From Parasporobacterium paucivorans DSM 15970 (GTDB taxonomy: Bacteria; Bacillota; Clostridia; Lachnospirales; Lachnospiraceae), in the NCBI RefSeq assembly GCF_900141895.1, contig NZ_FQYT01000006.1, positions 1 to 64,000 of the forward strand: a DNA stretch of 64,000 nucleotides, in the 5' to 3' direction. Position numbers and translations under genes: made by a program. Numbering within the stretch: the first letter of the stretch is position 1; each line of letters opens with the position of its first letter. Of this stretch, positions 16,391-25,293 are shown in pieces. The notes below the pieces were generated by a model, which was given only the letters and a program-made list of their open reading frames with translations, made no database searches and was not told where the DNA came from.

Positions 16391-16618
16391 ATGAAGAAAA
16401 ACTTAGAAGTTCCAGAGAGAAGAAACAAACTGGGAATAATCATAGGCATTCTTGCCGTACTCAGTGTGCTTGCTGCTGTGGCTCATTTTGCCTACAAATA
16501 TTTTACCAGCGAAGATAAATATGAAGAATTTGATGATATTTATGACGATGGAGTATTCGATGAGTTCGATGAGGAAGAGGATTTGGAGAAGAAGATCAAG
16601 GCAGCTTCAGCAAAATAG
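16391..16618 (+). CDS. Small single-span membrane protein with acidic tail
   Basis: The start follows a strong AGGAGG. The 75 residues show a basic N-terminus (VPERRNKLG), one hydrophobic helix of about 20 residues (IIIGILAVLSVLAAVAHFAY) and an Asp/Glu-rich tail (EEFDDIYDDGVFDEFDEEED). The tail should lie outside the cell by the positive-inside rule. I do not recognise the family. It sits 19 bases after menG and may be the last gene of the big operon. Confidence 0.7.
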   Translation: MKKNLEVPERRNKLGIIIGILAVLSVLAAVAHFAYKYFTSEDKYEEFDDIYDDGVFDEFDEEEDLEKKIKAASAK

Positions 16619-16634
16619 TATATTTTGAGAGGAA

Positions 16635-17447
16635 ATGAGTGGAATGAACGAACATTTATATGATCCAATCCCAGATGTCGATGTATACCTGAAGCGTATC
16701 AATCTTATCGGCCCTCTGGAACCGGATAAAGATAATCTGGACAGGGTTATCTATGCACATCAGTGCGCCATACCCTTTGAAAATCTGGATGTGTGCCTTT
16801 ATAAAAAGGAAATCAGCCTGGGAATCAACGATTTATATAATAAAATCATATTAAAAAAAAGGGGCGGATACTGTTTTGAGATGAACAATCTGTTTCTTGC
16901 GTTCCTCAAAGCCCTCGGATATGATGCCCACGCCTGTCTGGCAAAGGTATGGAAGGAAGGGGCAGCTAACGTACCGGCTCTGCACAGAGGCAGTATAGTT
17001 AACCTGGACGGAGACCTGTATTACTGTGATGTGGGTTTTGGCGGACCTGTTCCGGGCGGAGCAGTAAGGCTGGAAGAGGATGTCCTGCAGAATATTCACG
17101 GGGAAAAGTTTCGCTTTATCAAAAAGGGGAACTGGTGGGAACTGTCTCGCATAACCAATTTGGGAGATGTGGAAACTTTGATTTCCGTAAACCCGAATCC
17201 AGCTGAACTGGAGGATTTCGTGGCGTTAAGTCATTACTGTTCCTGCCATACCCAGCGGGATTTCAATGTATTCACAGATAATCTTATGGCCAACATCCGG
17301 GTGCCAAATGGACATTATTCTATCAATAACGACGTTCTGATCAAAAAAGTCAACGGAATCCGTGACGAGGTCCTCATTAAATCCAAACAAGAATTAGTGC
17401 AGATTCTCAATGATTATTTTCACATTGAAATGGAAGACCTGGATTGA
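16635..17447 (+). CDS. nat: Arylamine N-acetyltransferase
   Basis: The 270-residue protein carries the NAT catalytic triad with the right spacing: C80 in RGGYCFEMNN, H117 in ALHRGSIV and D132 in YYCDVGFGGP. NATs move an acetyl group from acetyl-CoA to aromatic amines, hydrazines or hydroxylamines; in gut bacteria they act on drugs such as 5-aminosalicylate. The ATG at 16635 follows GAGAGGAA. It lies 16 bases downstream of the small membrane protein gene, and a terminator follows it, so it may be read through from the upstream operon. Confidence 0.9.
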   Translation: MSGMNEHLYDPIPDVDVYLKRINLIGPLEPDKDNLDRVIYAHQCAIPFENLDVCLYKKEISLGINDLYNKIILKKRGGYCFEMNNLFLAFLKALGYDAHACLAKVWKEGAANVPALHRGSIVNLDGDLYYCDVGFGGPVPGGAVRLEEDVLQNIHGEKFRFIKKGNWWELSRITNLGDVETLISVNPNPAELEDFVALSHYCSCHTQRDFNVFTDNLMANIRVPNGHYSINNDVLIKKVNGIRDEVLIKSKQELVQILNDYFHIEMEDLD

Positions 17448-17469
17448 CATGACCTGAGAAAAATGCTAG

Positions 17470-17514
17470 AGTCTGTTGTGTGCTGTCAGACATCACACAT
17501 CAGACTTTTTGTTT
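17470..17514 (+). terminator. Intrinsic terminator after nat
   Basis: AGTCTG-T-TGTGTG pairs with CACACA-T-CAGACT around an 11-base loop, followed by a T-rich run. It ends the transcript that begins at the Mo-enzyme promoter, or a local one. Confidence 0.75.
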
Positions 17515-17530
17515 TAAAGGGAGAGCTAGC

Positions 17531-18451
17531 ATGCAGAAAGCTTTAGTTGAAATTGTTATACTTTTTATCATTATGTTTTTTGGATTCATCTTGGGCAAGG
17601 TTAATATTGTAGACGAAAAGATGTCAAATAAGCTGAGCACGTTTGTTTTATCAGGTACATTTCCGGCGCTGATCATTACATCCATGGACAGGGATTTTGC
17701 CATAGACACGCTTAAGAATTCCGCATATCTGCTGACTGCCACTATAATTCTCAGCGTTATCATTATTATATTTATTGAAATTGAAGTAAGGGTCAGAAAG
17801 AATCCCGAGAAGGAAATGACGGCAAGACACTTTCTCATGCTTTTTGGCAATACCAGTTTTATGGGAATCCCTGTCTTAAATGCCTTGTATGGAAATGACG
17901 GAGTTTTTTACATTTCAATGATGAGTATTGTCTTTAATTTCCTTATGTTTTCCTATGGGGTATTTATTCTGTCACGAAATGAGAAAGCAAACTTCCGTAA
18001 GATATTTCTGAATCCGGGCTTTATTGGAACGCTTATTGGCTTTATTATCTTTATTACTCCAATATCCCTTCCTTACGTTATATTCAGGCCATTGGAATGG
18101 TGCGGAAGCATGACGATACCCCTTGCACTGATTGTTGCAGGAAGTATTATCAGCAGGAATAAACTCAGTGAGATTATCAGGCCGGCCAGTGTGTGGACTA
18201 CTTCCTTGATCAGGCTTATTCTGTTTCCGGTCATACTGATACCAGCATTACTTTTTTTGAAGACGGATATTTTCCTGATGAGTATTCTTGTAATCATATT
18301 TGCAACCCCGGCACCCCTTACAGCTGGTGCTTTCGTAGGAAACTACGGTGGAGACGGTTACTTTGCAAGCAAGGTTGTGGTGCTTTCAAATCTGCTGTCC
18401 CTGGTAACAATGGCCGTAATGATCTGGATTTTCACCGCTGTCATTGTGTAA
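17531..18451 (+). CDS. AEC-family (auxin efflux carrier type) permease
   Basis: This 306-residue protein has about ten hydrophobic segments in the two-half AEC layout, with LSTFVLSGTFPALIITSM in the first half. The second half has the corresponding FATPAPLTAGAFVGNYGGDG. Bacterial members export or exchange small organic acids (malate, malonate); the substrate cannot be read here. The ATG at 17531 follows AAAGGGAGAG directly after the terminator. The gene is A+T-rich (19 G+C of 60 at 17761-17820), unlike the upstream operon. Confidence 0.82.
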   Translation: MQKALVEIVILFIIMFFGFILGKVNIVDEKMSNKLSTFVLSGTFPALIITSMDRDFAIDTLKNSAYLLTATIILSVIIIIFIEIEVRVRKNPEKEMTARHFLMLFGNTSFMGIPVLNALYGNDGVFYISMMSIVFNFLMFSYGVFILSRNEKANFRKIFLNPGFIGTLIGFIIFITPISLPYVIFRPLEWCGSMTIPLALIVAGSIISRNKLSEIIRPASVWTTSLIRLILFPVILIPALLFLKTDIFLMSILVIIFATPAPLTAGAFVGNYGGDGYFASKVVVLSNLLSLVTMAVMIWIFTAVIV

Positions 18452-18459
18452 ACGGACAC

Positions 18460-18503
18460 AAGGCCCCCCGCATCACCTGATATCGGGTGACGCGGGGGGC
18501 CTT
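18460..18503. terminator. Bidirectional terminator hairpin
   Basis: AAGGCCCCCCGC-ATCACC pairs with GGGTGA-CGCGGGGGGCCTT around a short loop, giving a very stable stem between two converging genes. The T-run is poor on both sides, so termination efficiency is uncertain. Confidence 0.7.
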
Positions 18504-18533
18504 AGGTTTCGTACTGGAGAAGTTTGTCTGGAA

Positions 18534-18716
18534 TTAATCCGTCGGCTGTTCAGTATCTCCGTCATATTCCTGCAACACTAGTTCGATTCCCCTGTCAATA
18601 AGCCGCGACATAGGGATTTTGCTTCGTTCGGATAGATCCTTAAGCTGTTCCGACAGACGGAAATCAATCGAAGTGGAGAATGACACCCTGTTTTCATGAT
18701 CTTTGTCAGCAGACAT
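18534..18716 (-). CDS. Ribbon-helix-helix type DNA-binding protein
   Basis: Read on the minus strand, AGGAGGTG is followed six bases later by ATG (18716), giving 60 residues; a GTG nine bases upstream overlaps the ribosome site and is rejected. The core RVSFSTSIDFRLSEQLKDLS, then RSKIPMSRLIDRGIELVLQE, matches a ribbon-helix-helix fold (an antiparallel beta strand then two helices). Such proteins are antitoxins or small repressors. No toxin gene is adjacent, so this is an orphan. The acidic C-terminus (EYDGDTEQPTD) lies outside the fold. Confidence 0.75.
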   Translation of the reverse strand: MSADKDHENRVSFSTSIDFRLSEQLKDLSERSKIPMSRLIDRGIELVLQEYDGDTEQPTD

Positions 18717-18811
18717 ATTAATCACCTCCTGTATCTTATTTTATGATAACATATCCTGGAATTACAGGCAATTCAAGGATAAGAAAAGGGTGTATTTTAT
18801 TCTTGTTCCTA

Positions 18812-18820
18812 TGGTATAAT
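18812..18820 (+). promoter_or_regulatory. Extended -10 promoter for the aldo-keto reductase
   Basis: TGGTATAAT is an extended -10 element about 45 bases before the start codon. No good -35 is visible. Confidence 0.55.
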
Positions 18821-18864
18821 TCTTTAAAGAATCTATGGAGGAAGCAGTTTGCAGGAGGTACTCT

Positions 18865-19968
18865 ATGTATTATAAACAATATGGAAACACAGGCATGAAG
18901 GTTTCTGCCATTGGGCTGGGCACAATGCGGTATGATAAAGAGGATATAGCGGCCGGAAGATTTGAAAAGTGCGCACAGATTCCGTTGTATGCCCTGGAGA
19001 AAGGGATAAATTATTGGGACACGGCTCCATTTTATTGTGAGGATAAAAGTGAAATCGTGACGGGTATTGCCTTGTCGCAGGTCAAGAGAAGTGAGGTATT
19101 TGTTACTTCCAAAACCAATTTAAATACATTGGAAAACGATGTGAGCCGTGATGCTTTTTTCAGGCGTCTGGATCTTTCTTTAAGCCGTTTGAAAACCGAT
19201 TATCTGGATTTTTATCATATGTGGTGTATGCTGAGCCTTGATTCCTGGGAGAAACATATGGAGACCATTTATGGCTTTTTTGAAGAAGCCAGAAATCAGG
19301 GTCTCATACGGAATATAGTGTTTTCCTCTCACATGCAGGGAAATGAGATAGAAAAGGTAGTGGCTTCAGATAAATTCAAAGGTATGCTTATCGGTTATAA
19401 TGCGTTGAATTACCAATTCAGACAAAGCGGAATAGAGGCAGCTTACAAGAAGGGGATGGGAGTAGTGGTCATGAACCCCCTGGGAGGCGGCATGATTCCC
19501 CTGAACCAGGAGGCATTCTCGTATTTGACGGAAGGTACAGGTCTGACCGTTCCGCAGGCAGCCATACGCTTTGTTGCCTCCCACAGAGAAATTACAGTAA
19601 CGCTGGTGGGATGCACCGCCAAGGAACATGTGGATGATGCGGTCCGGGCTGTGGAGGGATTGCATGAGCTTCCTGCAGAAGAAATTGTCCGGAATTACCA
19701 GAACAAGGGAGTGTCTCTGGATAGTCTGTGTACCAGCTGCGGATATTGCAAAGGATGTCCGCAGGATATTGAAATACCGAAATATATGGATGCCTATAAC
19801 CAGAAGATTCTTACCGGGAAGGACGGTGCCATCGAAGACCGTCTGTATATGCACTGGGATATAACCCCGGAGGCTGCGGGAACCTGTATCGAATGCGGCA
19901 AATGCGAGGAGCTCTGCACCCAGCACCTGCCCATCATATCAAGACTGAAAGAAATAGCGGGTAAATGA
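18865..19968 (+). CDS. Aldo/keto reductase with C-terminal 4Fe-4S domain
   Basis: The ATG at 18865 follows GCAGGAGG; an in-frame ATG ten codons upstream lacks such a site. The 367 residues form a TIM-barrel AKR (GNTGMKVSAIGLGTMRYD, INYWDTAPFY) followed by CTSCGYCKGCPQDIEI and CIECGKCEELCTQHLPI, the paired ferredoxin motifs of the clostridial iron-sulfur AKRs. Substrates of these proteins are mostly unknown; the clusters suggest ferredoxin-linked rather than only NADPH-linked chemistry. It is followed four bases later by a membrane protein gene. Confidence 0.88.
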   Translation: MYYKQYGNTGMKVSAIGLGTMRYDKEDIAAGRFEKCAQIPLYALEKGINYWDTAPFYCEDKSEIVTGIALSQVKRSEVFVTSKTNLNTLENDVSRDAFFRRLDLSLSRLKTDYLDFYHMWCMLSLDSWEKHMETIYGFFEEARNQGLIRNIVFSSHMQGNEIEKVVASDKFKGMLIGYNALNYQFRQSGIEAAYKKGMGVVVMNPLGGGMIPLNQEAFSYLTEGTGLTVPQAAIRFVASHREITVTLVGCTAKEHVDDAVRAVEGLHELPAEEIVRNYQNKGVSLDSLCTSCGYCKGCPQDIEIPKYMDAYNQKILTGKDGAIEDRLYMHWDITPEAAGTCIECGKCEELCTQHLPIISRLKEIAGK

Positions 19969-19972
19969 TTAT

Positions 19973-20515
19973 ATGAATACGAAAAAAATGGTTTATGCAG
20001 GCCTGCTCACTGCAATCGGTATCGTTCTGCCGCAGGCATTTCATATCTTTGGGGAGGCCTCCGGAGGGACGTTCCTCCCAATACACCTGCCTGTACTGAT
20101 GGCCGGACTTATGCTGGGGCCGTGGTATGGGGCTGCCCTTGGAGTGGCTGTACCTTTGTTGGGCAGCCTTCTGACAGGAATGCCCGCCATCCCGAGACTG
20201 TATTTCATGGTTTTTGAACTGGCGGCTTACGGACTGTTTGCAGGAATTCTGATAAAAAAATTCAACGTGTATATTGCATTGATTTTATCCATGATACTGG
20301 GCAGGATTGTTTACGCCTGTATACTTTATGCGAGTATCGGCCTGTTTCTCTTTCAGGCACCCTTTGCGAACAGGGCGGCTTTCCTGACGGGGATAATCAC
20401 AGGAATCCCGGGAATGGTCATACAGATAATGCTGATTCCTGTTCTATACCGGGTACTTAAGAAGGGAGGATATCTGTTTGAAGAAAAAATTAAATCGGGC
20501 AATCAGAATACTTAA
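19973..20515 (+). CDS. Small ECF-S-like / Gx-type membrane transporter component
   Basis: This 180-residue protein has five or six hydrophobic segments. It opens with MVYAGLLTAIGIVLPQAFHIFG and continues with LPIHLPVLMAGLMLGPWYG, the pattern of substrate-binding S components of energy-coupling-factor transporters. No T or A component is adjacent; the EcfT and EcfA of the B12 operon lie 6 kb downstream and could serve it if shared. The ligand is unknown. Its 3' end overlaps the next gene by 38 bases. Confidence 0.7.
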   Translation: MNTKKMVYAGLLTAIGIVLPQAFHIFGEASGGTFLPIHLPVLMAGLMLGPWYGAALGVAVPLLGSLLTGMPAIPRLYFMVFELAAYGLFAGILIKKFNVYIALILSMILGRIVYACILYASIGLFLFQAPFANRAAFLTGIITGIPGMVIQIMLIPVLYRVLKKGGYLFEEKIKSGNQNT

Positions 20516-20924
20516 GGATCAGGACGCCGGATGCGTGATATGTTGGAACGATCAGGAGGCTTTAGTCGAAAATGAAATAGGAATCAAAACGCTTATGAAT
20601 TGCCTGCGAAAGGATAAAAACGCATTTGCAGGCGGAGCCGTTGCGGACAGGGTCATTGGAAAGGCCGCCGCACTTCTGATAGTGCTTGGAGGAGGCGAGG
20701 CCGCTTATGGGGAGCTTATGAGCGAAAAAGCTGTGGAGGTATTCCGGAAGCACGGCATACTGTACGAGTATGGGACGCTCGTACCTTTTATTGAAAACCG
20801 GACTCAGACAGGGTGCTGCCCCATGGAGGAAACGGTTTGGGATATCGGAAATCCCGAGGAGGCCTTTGATGCGCTGGAGAGAACCATTTCCAGGCTGATG
20901 CAGGCAAAGAAAACAGCCCTCTGA
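20478..20924 (+). CDS. DUF1893 protein
   Basis: TTG at 20478 is the best start, seven bases after GGGAGGA, although it lies inside the preceding gene. The 148 residues contain DAGCVICWNDQEALVENEIG, then GGAVADRVIGKAAALLIVLGG, typical of the DUF1893 family, which has a cytidine-deaminase-like fold of unknown function. A late extension, TGCCPMEETVWDI, has two adjacent Cys. Coupling to the membrane protein upstream suggests a shared task. Confidence 0.78.
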   Translation: MKKKLNRAIRILKDQDAGCVICWNDQEALVENEIGIKTLMNCLRKDKNAFAGGAVADRVIGKAAALLIVLGGGEAAYGELMSEKAVEVFRKHGILYEYGTLVPFIENRTQTGCCPMEETVWDIGNPEEAFDALERTISRLMQAKKTAL

Positions 20925-20962
20925 TTCAATCAGCGGACTGTTATTTTTTTGTCAAAAAAAGA

Positions 20963-20991
20963 TTGACATATAAATCACAATATCGTAATAT
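20963..20991 (+). promoter_or_regulatory. Promoter of the arsR/CoADR operon
   Basis: TTGACA (20963-20968), 17-base spacer, TAATAT (20986-20991). The spacer and the bases just downstream are rich in ATAT repeats and could hold the ArsR operator, but no clean palindrome stands out. Confidence 0.6.
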
Positions 20992-21028
20992 ATAAATATA
21001 GAATCGTACAAATGAAAGGAGATTCCGA

Positions 21029-21328
21029 ATGGAAAATGATTATCAAAAATATAGTGAAACTGCGGAAATGCTGAAAGTTTTGGCACATCCGGTGAGACTG
21101 TGCATTGTGAACGGTCTTCTGAAAAAAGGCGAATGCAATGTCACATATATGCAGGAGTGCATGCATATCCCGCAGTCCACGGTTTCACAGCACCTTCAGA
21201 AACTTAAAGCTGCGGGAATTATAGAGGGCAGAAGAGATGGCCTGGAAATTCATTATAGAATTGTTGACCGAAAAATGGAAAAATTTATAAAAGTTCTTAT
21301 TGATAGGGAGGAAACAGAAGATGAGTAA
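21029..21328 (+). CDS. ArsR/SmtB-family regulator, candidate thiol sensor
   Basis: The 99-residue winged-helix protein has AEMLKVLAHPVRLCIVNGLL and the recognition helix region PQSTVSQHLQKLKAAGIIEG. Cys residues at 25, 36 and 44 cluster around the second and third helices. The classic arsenic motif (CVC) and zinc motif are absent. It overlaps the downstream multidomain sulfur protein by eight bases, so it very likely controls that operon in response to a sulfur species such as persulfide, as BigR/SqrR do; this is an inference from context. Confidence 0.85.
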   Translation: MENDYQKYSETAEMLKVLAHPVRLCIVNGLLKKGECNVTYMQECMHIPQSTVSQHLQKLKAAGIIEGRRDGLEIHYRIVDRKMEKFIKVLIDREETEDE

Positions 21329-23792
21329 AAAAGTATTGATTGTAGGCGGTGTGGCAGGCGGTGCGTCTGCGGCGGCAAGACTCAGAAGACTGGATGAAGA
21401 AGCCCAGATCATTATGTTCGAAAGAGACGAATATATTTCATTTGCAAACTGCGGACTGCCTTATTATATCGGAGAAAATATTAAGGATAGAAGCAAACTG
21501 CTGATTCAGACCCCTCAGGCAATGAAGGAAAGGTTTAACATCGACGTAAGGATCAACAGTGAGGTTACGGCTGTGGATACCGAAAACAAGAAGATTACCG
21601 TCCGTAGCAGAGAAAAAGGTGTTTATGAAGAGACGTATGACTACCTGATCCTTTCCCCAGGTGCACGTGCAATCAGGCCAAATATCCCAGGAATTGACAG
21701 CAACAAAGTGTTTGTTGTGAGAAATATCCCTGATACGGATGCAATCAAATCTTATGTAGATAAAAAAGGTGTACAGAGTGCCATAGTTGTCGGCGGGGGC
21801 TTTATCGGAGTCGAAATGGCAGAAAACCTGAAAGAAAGAGAACTGGATGTTACACTGGTGGAAGCGGCTCCTCATATCCTGCCTCCATTCGATTCAGATA
21901 CTGTTGTGCTTGCTGAGAAAGAACTTTCTGATAACGGAGTCCAGCTGATACTCAAAGATGGAATCAAAGCATTTGAAGAAATTGGCAGCCAGATTGAAGT
22001 CACTCTGGCAAGTGATACAAAACTGACAACAGATATGGTGATTCTGGCAATCGGTGTTTCTCCAGAAACCGCTTTTATTAAGAACAGCGGCATTGAACTG
22101 GGACCGAAAGGACATATTGTTGTCAACGAGAGAATGCAAACAAATAAAGAGGGCGTTTTTGCTGTCGGCGATGCTGTGGAAGTAGTGGATTTCGTGTCGA
22201 AGCAGAAAACGGCGATTCCTCTGGCGGGTCCGGCCAACAAGCAGGGAAGAATTGCGGCTGACAACGTTGCAGGACTCCAAACTGAATATAAAGGCACTCA
22301 GGGAACGTCCATTTTGAAAATATTCGGTCTGACTGCCGCAAGCACGGGCAGCAACGAGAAGAATCTCAGAAAAGCAGGCATTCCATATAAGGTATTAACG
22401 CTTCATCCTGCTTCTCACGCCTCATACTATCCGGGAGCCTTGCAGATGACATTGAAATTACTGTTCAATGAGGAAGGCAGAATCCTCGGAGCCCAGATAA
22501 TCGGGTATGATGGTGTGGATAAACGAATAGATGTTATTGCCACTGTATTGCGTTTAAATGGTACCGTGGAAGATCTGACGGAACTGGAACTGGCCTATGC
22601 ACCTCCGTTTTCTTCAGCCAAGGATCCAGTGAACATGGCCGGCTATGCAGCCCAGAATGTTCTGGAAGGAAGAAGCAGCACAGTAACCTGGTTTGGTTAT
22701 CTGCGCATGGATAAAAGCGATTTTGTGCTTGTCGATGTCCGCAGTAAAATTGAATATGAAAATGGACATATTGAGGGCGCCATTAATATTCCGGTTGATG
22801 AGCTGAGAGACAGGCTTGGAGAGCTGGATAAGAATAAGAAGATTGTTGAATACTGTCAGGTCGGCTTGAGAGGCTATGTTGCTGAGCGTATTCTGAAACA
22901 GAATGGATTTGATGTCCTGAACGTGACGGGCGGATACAGATCAGCAGCAGCCCTGAATTTCAAGCCGGAAAAAGTACTCAGTGCGACTAAGCAGAGGGTT
23001 ATCCTGGAGCCGGATACACAGGCGGTCAGACCGGATACTAATAAGGATGACAGCTACGACAGGGCACTGGATGCCTGCGGACTGTGCTGCCCGGGACCGC
23101 TTATGCAGGTAAAGGCAAACCTGGATGAACTGGAAGCTGGACAGGTGTTGAAAGTAACTGCAACGGATGCCGGATTCTTTGAGGATATCAAGGCCTGGTG
23201 CAAACGTACCAACAACGAGCTGATGAGTCTTAATAAATCTCCGGGAGAAATAATCGCATTTATCCGAAAAGGCATGGGAGATAATCCGAAAACGGAAGCA
23301 ACGATTACCGAAACATCCGCAAAAGATAATAAAACCATGGTGGTATTCAGCGGTGAGCTGGACAAGGCTATTGCCTCCTTCATAATAGCCAACGGAGCGG
23401 CATCCATGGGCAAAAAAGTGACCATGTTCTTTACCTTCTGGGGCCTCAACATTTTGAGAAGGCCGGAAAAAGTTGATGTAGATAAGAGTTTTATTGGAAA
23501 GATGTTCAGTGCCATGATGCCAAGAGGCAGCCGGAAGCTGAAATTATCGAACATGAACATGATGGGAATGGGAGCAAAGATGATCCGCGGCATCATGAAG
23601 AACAACAATGTACTGTCTCTGGAGGAATTGATTCAGTCCGCAATAGACAGCGGTGTGGAACTGGTTGCCTGTCAGATGTCTATGGACCTGATGGGAATTA
23701 CGGAGTCTGAATTGATTGACGGAGTCAAGCTGGGCGGAGTCGGCTACATGCTGGGTGAAGCTGAGGATTCCGATGTGAACTTTTTCATCTAA
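21321..23792 (+). CDS. Four-domain sulfur protein: CoA-disulfide reductase-rhodanese-TusA-DsrE
   Basis: This is an 823-residue fusion. Residues 1 to about 445 form an FAD/NAD disulfide reductase with VGGVAGGASAAARLRRL and the single redox Cys C44 in FANCGLPYYIGE, as in CoA-disulfide reductase and NADH oxidase. About 455-550 is rhodanese with the persulfide-forming C512 in CQVGLRG. About 580-650 is TusA with CGLCCPGP (C586, C589, C590). About 665-823 is DsrE-like, including FFTFWGLNIL and ACQMSMDLMGI. All catalytic Cys are kept. The chain suggests hand-over of persulfide sulfur from domain to domain with NAD(P)H-linked reduction. The start at 21321 follows GGGAGGAAA. Confidence 0.92.
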   Translation: MSKKVLIVGGVAGGASAAARLRRLDEEAQIIMFERDEYISFANCGLPYYIGENIKDRSKLLIQTPQAMKERFNIDVRINSEVTAVDTENKKITVRSREKGVYEETYDYLILSPGARAIRPNIPGIDSNKVFVVRNIPDTDAIKSYVDKKGVQSAIVVGGGFIGVEMAENLKERELDVTLVEAAPHILPPFDSDTVVLAEKELSDNGVQLILKDGIKAFEEIGSQIEVTLASDTKLTTDMVILAIGVSPETAFIKNSGIELGPKGHIVVNERMQTNKEGVFAVGDAVEVVDFVSKQKTAIPLAGPANKQGRIAADNVAGLQTEYKGTQGTSILKIFGLTAASTGSNEKNLRKAGIPYKVLTLHPASHASYYPGALQMTLKLLFNEEGRILGAQIIGYDGVDKRIDVIATVLRLNGTVEDLTELELAYAPPFSSAKDPVNMAGYAAQNVLEGRSSTVTWFGYLRMDKSDFVLVDVRSKIEYENGHIEGAINIPVDELRDRLGELDKNKKIVEYCQVGLRGYVAERILKQNGFDVLNVTGGYRSAAALNFKPEKVLSATKQRVILEPDTQAVRPDTNKDDSYDRALDACGLCCPGPLMQVKANLDELEAGQVLKVTATDAGFFEDIKAWCKRTNNELMSLNKSPGEIIAFIRKGMGDNPKTEATITETSAKDNKTMVVFSGELDKAIASFIIANGAASMGKKVTMFFTFWGLNILRRPEKVDVDKSFIGKMFSAMMPRGSRKLKLSNMNMMGMGAKMIRGIMKNNNVLSLEELIQSAIDSGVELVACQMSMDLMGITESELIDGVKLGGVGYMLGEAEDSDVNFFI

Positions 23793-23805
23793 AAACATTA
23801 TCAGG

Positions 23806-23833
23806 TTGACTATTCTCTGTAATGTTTTATAAT
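23806..23833 (+). promoter_or_regulatory. Promoter of the cobalamin-riboswitch operon
   Basis: TTGACT (23806-23811) and TATAAT (23828-23833) are separated by 16 bases, just upstream of the riboswitch. Confidence 0.7.
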
Positions 23834-23844
23834 AGTAATGTAAA

Positions 23845-24012
23845 TATCGGCGGGGAATATGGTGAAAGTCCATAACAGCTCACTCTACTGTAATTAGTTA
23901 CGAAACCTGAAGAACCACTGGCGTATCATATTTTGGCCGGGAAGGTCGGGGAGTAGGCTTGAAGCTAAGAGTCAGGATATCTGTCAGGTATGATTTATCA
24001 TTCGGTGAGGAA
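23845..24012 (+). ncRNA. Cobalamin riboswitch
   Basis: The leader has the conserved blocks in order: GGGAA-TAT-GGTGAAAGTCCA, CTACTGTAA, CCACTG, GGGAAGGTCGGGGAGTAGGC, and the B12-box-like AAGAGTCAGGATATCTGTC. The region 23793-24115 has no gene and is filled by this aptamer and a terminator. Cobalamin binding should favour the terminator and switch off the transport operon. Confidence 0.9.
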
Positions 24013-24068
24013 CTGTCTATATGAAAATATTTGGCACTTATATTCAGGTTCCAAATCCATTAGATGTA

Positions 24069-24101
24069 ACCCCCGTGATGATTTCACGGGGGTATTTTTT
24101 T
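24069..24101 (+). terminator. Riboswitch expression-platform terminator
   Basis: ACCCCCGTGA pairs perfectly with TCACGGGGGT around a five-base loop, followed by a run of seven T. It lies between the aptamer and the first gene, as expected for transcriptional control. Confidence 0.88.
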
Positions 24102-24115
24102 GAAGGAGGAAGTTT

Positions 24116-25291
24116 ATGAAAAAGAAGTTACTTGCATTTTTTGTAGCCATGTTTCTTTTGGTGGGAACATCAACGGTTAACGTAATGGCTGCGGAACCGA
24201 CACAAGGGGAGGTTGACGCAAAAGCTCAGACAGCAGCTGAGTATTTGACATCGACATATGCCGGAACGGTTACTCCAGACCAGTATTTATATGTATTTTT
24301 AATTGCTGCGTCAGGAATCGATTCTAGTACTATTTCTCAGGAATTTTTAGATTCTGTGAAAAATAATATTGATACTAATGGAAAATTGATGACTGTAGGA
24401 GATAATCCGACAGAAACACCTGAGTTTTATGGCAGCATCATCATGACATTAAAAGCTTGTGGGATTGATCCTACGAATGTGGCCGGAAGGAATCTCCTGA
24501 CAGATTTAACGGAGAGTCTTGCGTCATCTGATTTTACCCAGTATACAGGAAATCCTTATGAATTAGTTTATCTTATGAGCACTCTTCAGTATTACAAAAC
24601 CGACATTGAAGGTGCAGAGGGATATATTGAATCTGTTAAGGAAGCCATAATGTCCTTTTATTATGAAGACGAATATTCAGGACAGGATTATGTGGAAGAT
24701 CCTGTTGGAAGCGGCAACTGGGTTATGCAGGATGTAACAGTTCAGGGCACTGGTTTTTATCACTATGGTTTTAGTGATGATACAAACGCAAAAATGATAA
24801 GCGCATTAAAGATGTACTATGAATCCGATAGTGAAATCAAAGCTATTGTAGATACGCTTATTGCAAACATGAAGAAATCTGCAAATGAACAATATCAGGT
24901 GGATGGTTATGGATTTGGATACAATTCAGATTCAACTGGACTTGTGCTTTCCGCACTTTCAATATACGGGGATCAGGAAGCTGCCAATTATTATAATGGG
25001 CTTCTGAAATTCGAGTCTCCAGACGTACAGGGGGCGTATCTGTACGATGAAGTTTCAACGGAACCAGATGCAGTTTATGCAACCAGGGATGCACTGGAAG
25101 GTCTTATTTCTTTTGAAAGGATGCTGACAGGAAATGAGTCAATTTATGACCTGTCTTCATATGATGTAGTAGCGGATGACGAAGTCCAGAAGACAGGCAT
25201 AGACCCGGTAGTCATCGTTGCCATAGTGGTTGTCGTTATCGTAATACTTGCTACACTTTTGGTTAAAACAAAGAAAAAGAAAAACAAATAA
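24116..25291 (+). CDS. Surface-anchored transcobalamin N-domain-like alpha-toroid protein
   Basis: The 391 residues begin with a Sec signal (KKKLLAFFVAMFLLVG, cleavage near VMAAEP). They end with one membrane helix and a KTKKKKNK tail, so the body is held outside the cell. The middle is helical, with prenyltransferase/squalene-cyclase-type repeats such as DGYGFGYNSDSTGLVLSALS. This alpha6/alpha6 toroid fold is the N-terminal domain of human intrinsic factor and transcobalamin. It is the first gene behind a cobalamin riboswitch and is followed by a DUF4430 lipoprotein. A role in catching corrinoids at the surface is inferred. Confidence 0.75.
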   Translation: MKKKLLAFFVAMFLLVGTSTVNVMAAEPTQGEVDAKAQTAAEYLTSTYAGTVTPDQYLYVFLIAASGIDSSTISQEFLDSVKNNIDTNGKLMTVGDNPTETPEFYGSIIMTLKACGIDPTNVAGRNLLTDLTESLASSDFTQYTGNPYELVYLMSTLQYYKTDIEGAEGYIESVKEAIMSFYYEDEYSGQDYVEDPVGSGNWVMQDVTVQGTGFYHYGFSDDTNAKMISALKMYYESDSEIKAIVDTLIANMKKSANEQYQVDGYGFGYNSDSTGLVLSALSIYGDQEAANYYNGLLKFESPDVQGAYLYDEVSTEPDAVYATRDALEGLISFERMLTGNESIYDLSSYDVVADDEVQKTGIDPVVIVAIVVVVIVILATLLVKTKKKKNK

Positions 25292-25293
25292 AA

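Noticed and set aside
18534-18716. Toxin-antitoxin pair
   Set aside because: The ribbon-helix-helix protein looks like an antitoxin, but neither neighbour is a toxin and no small second frame overlaps it.
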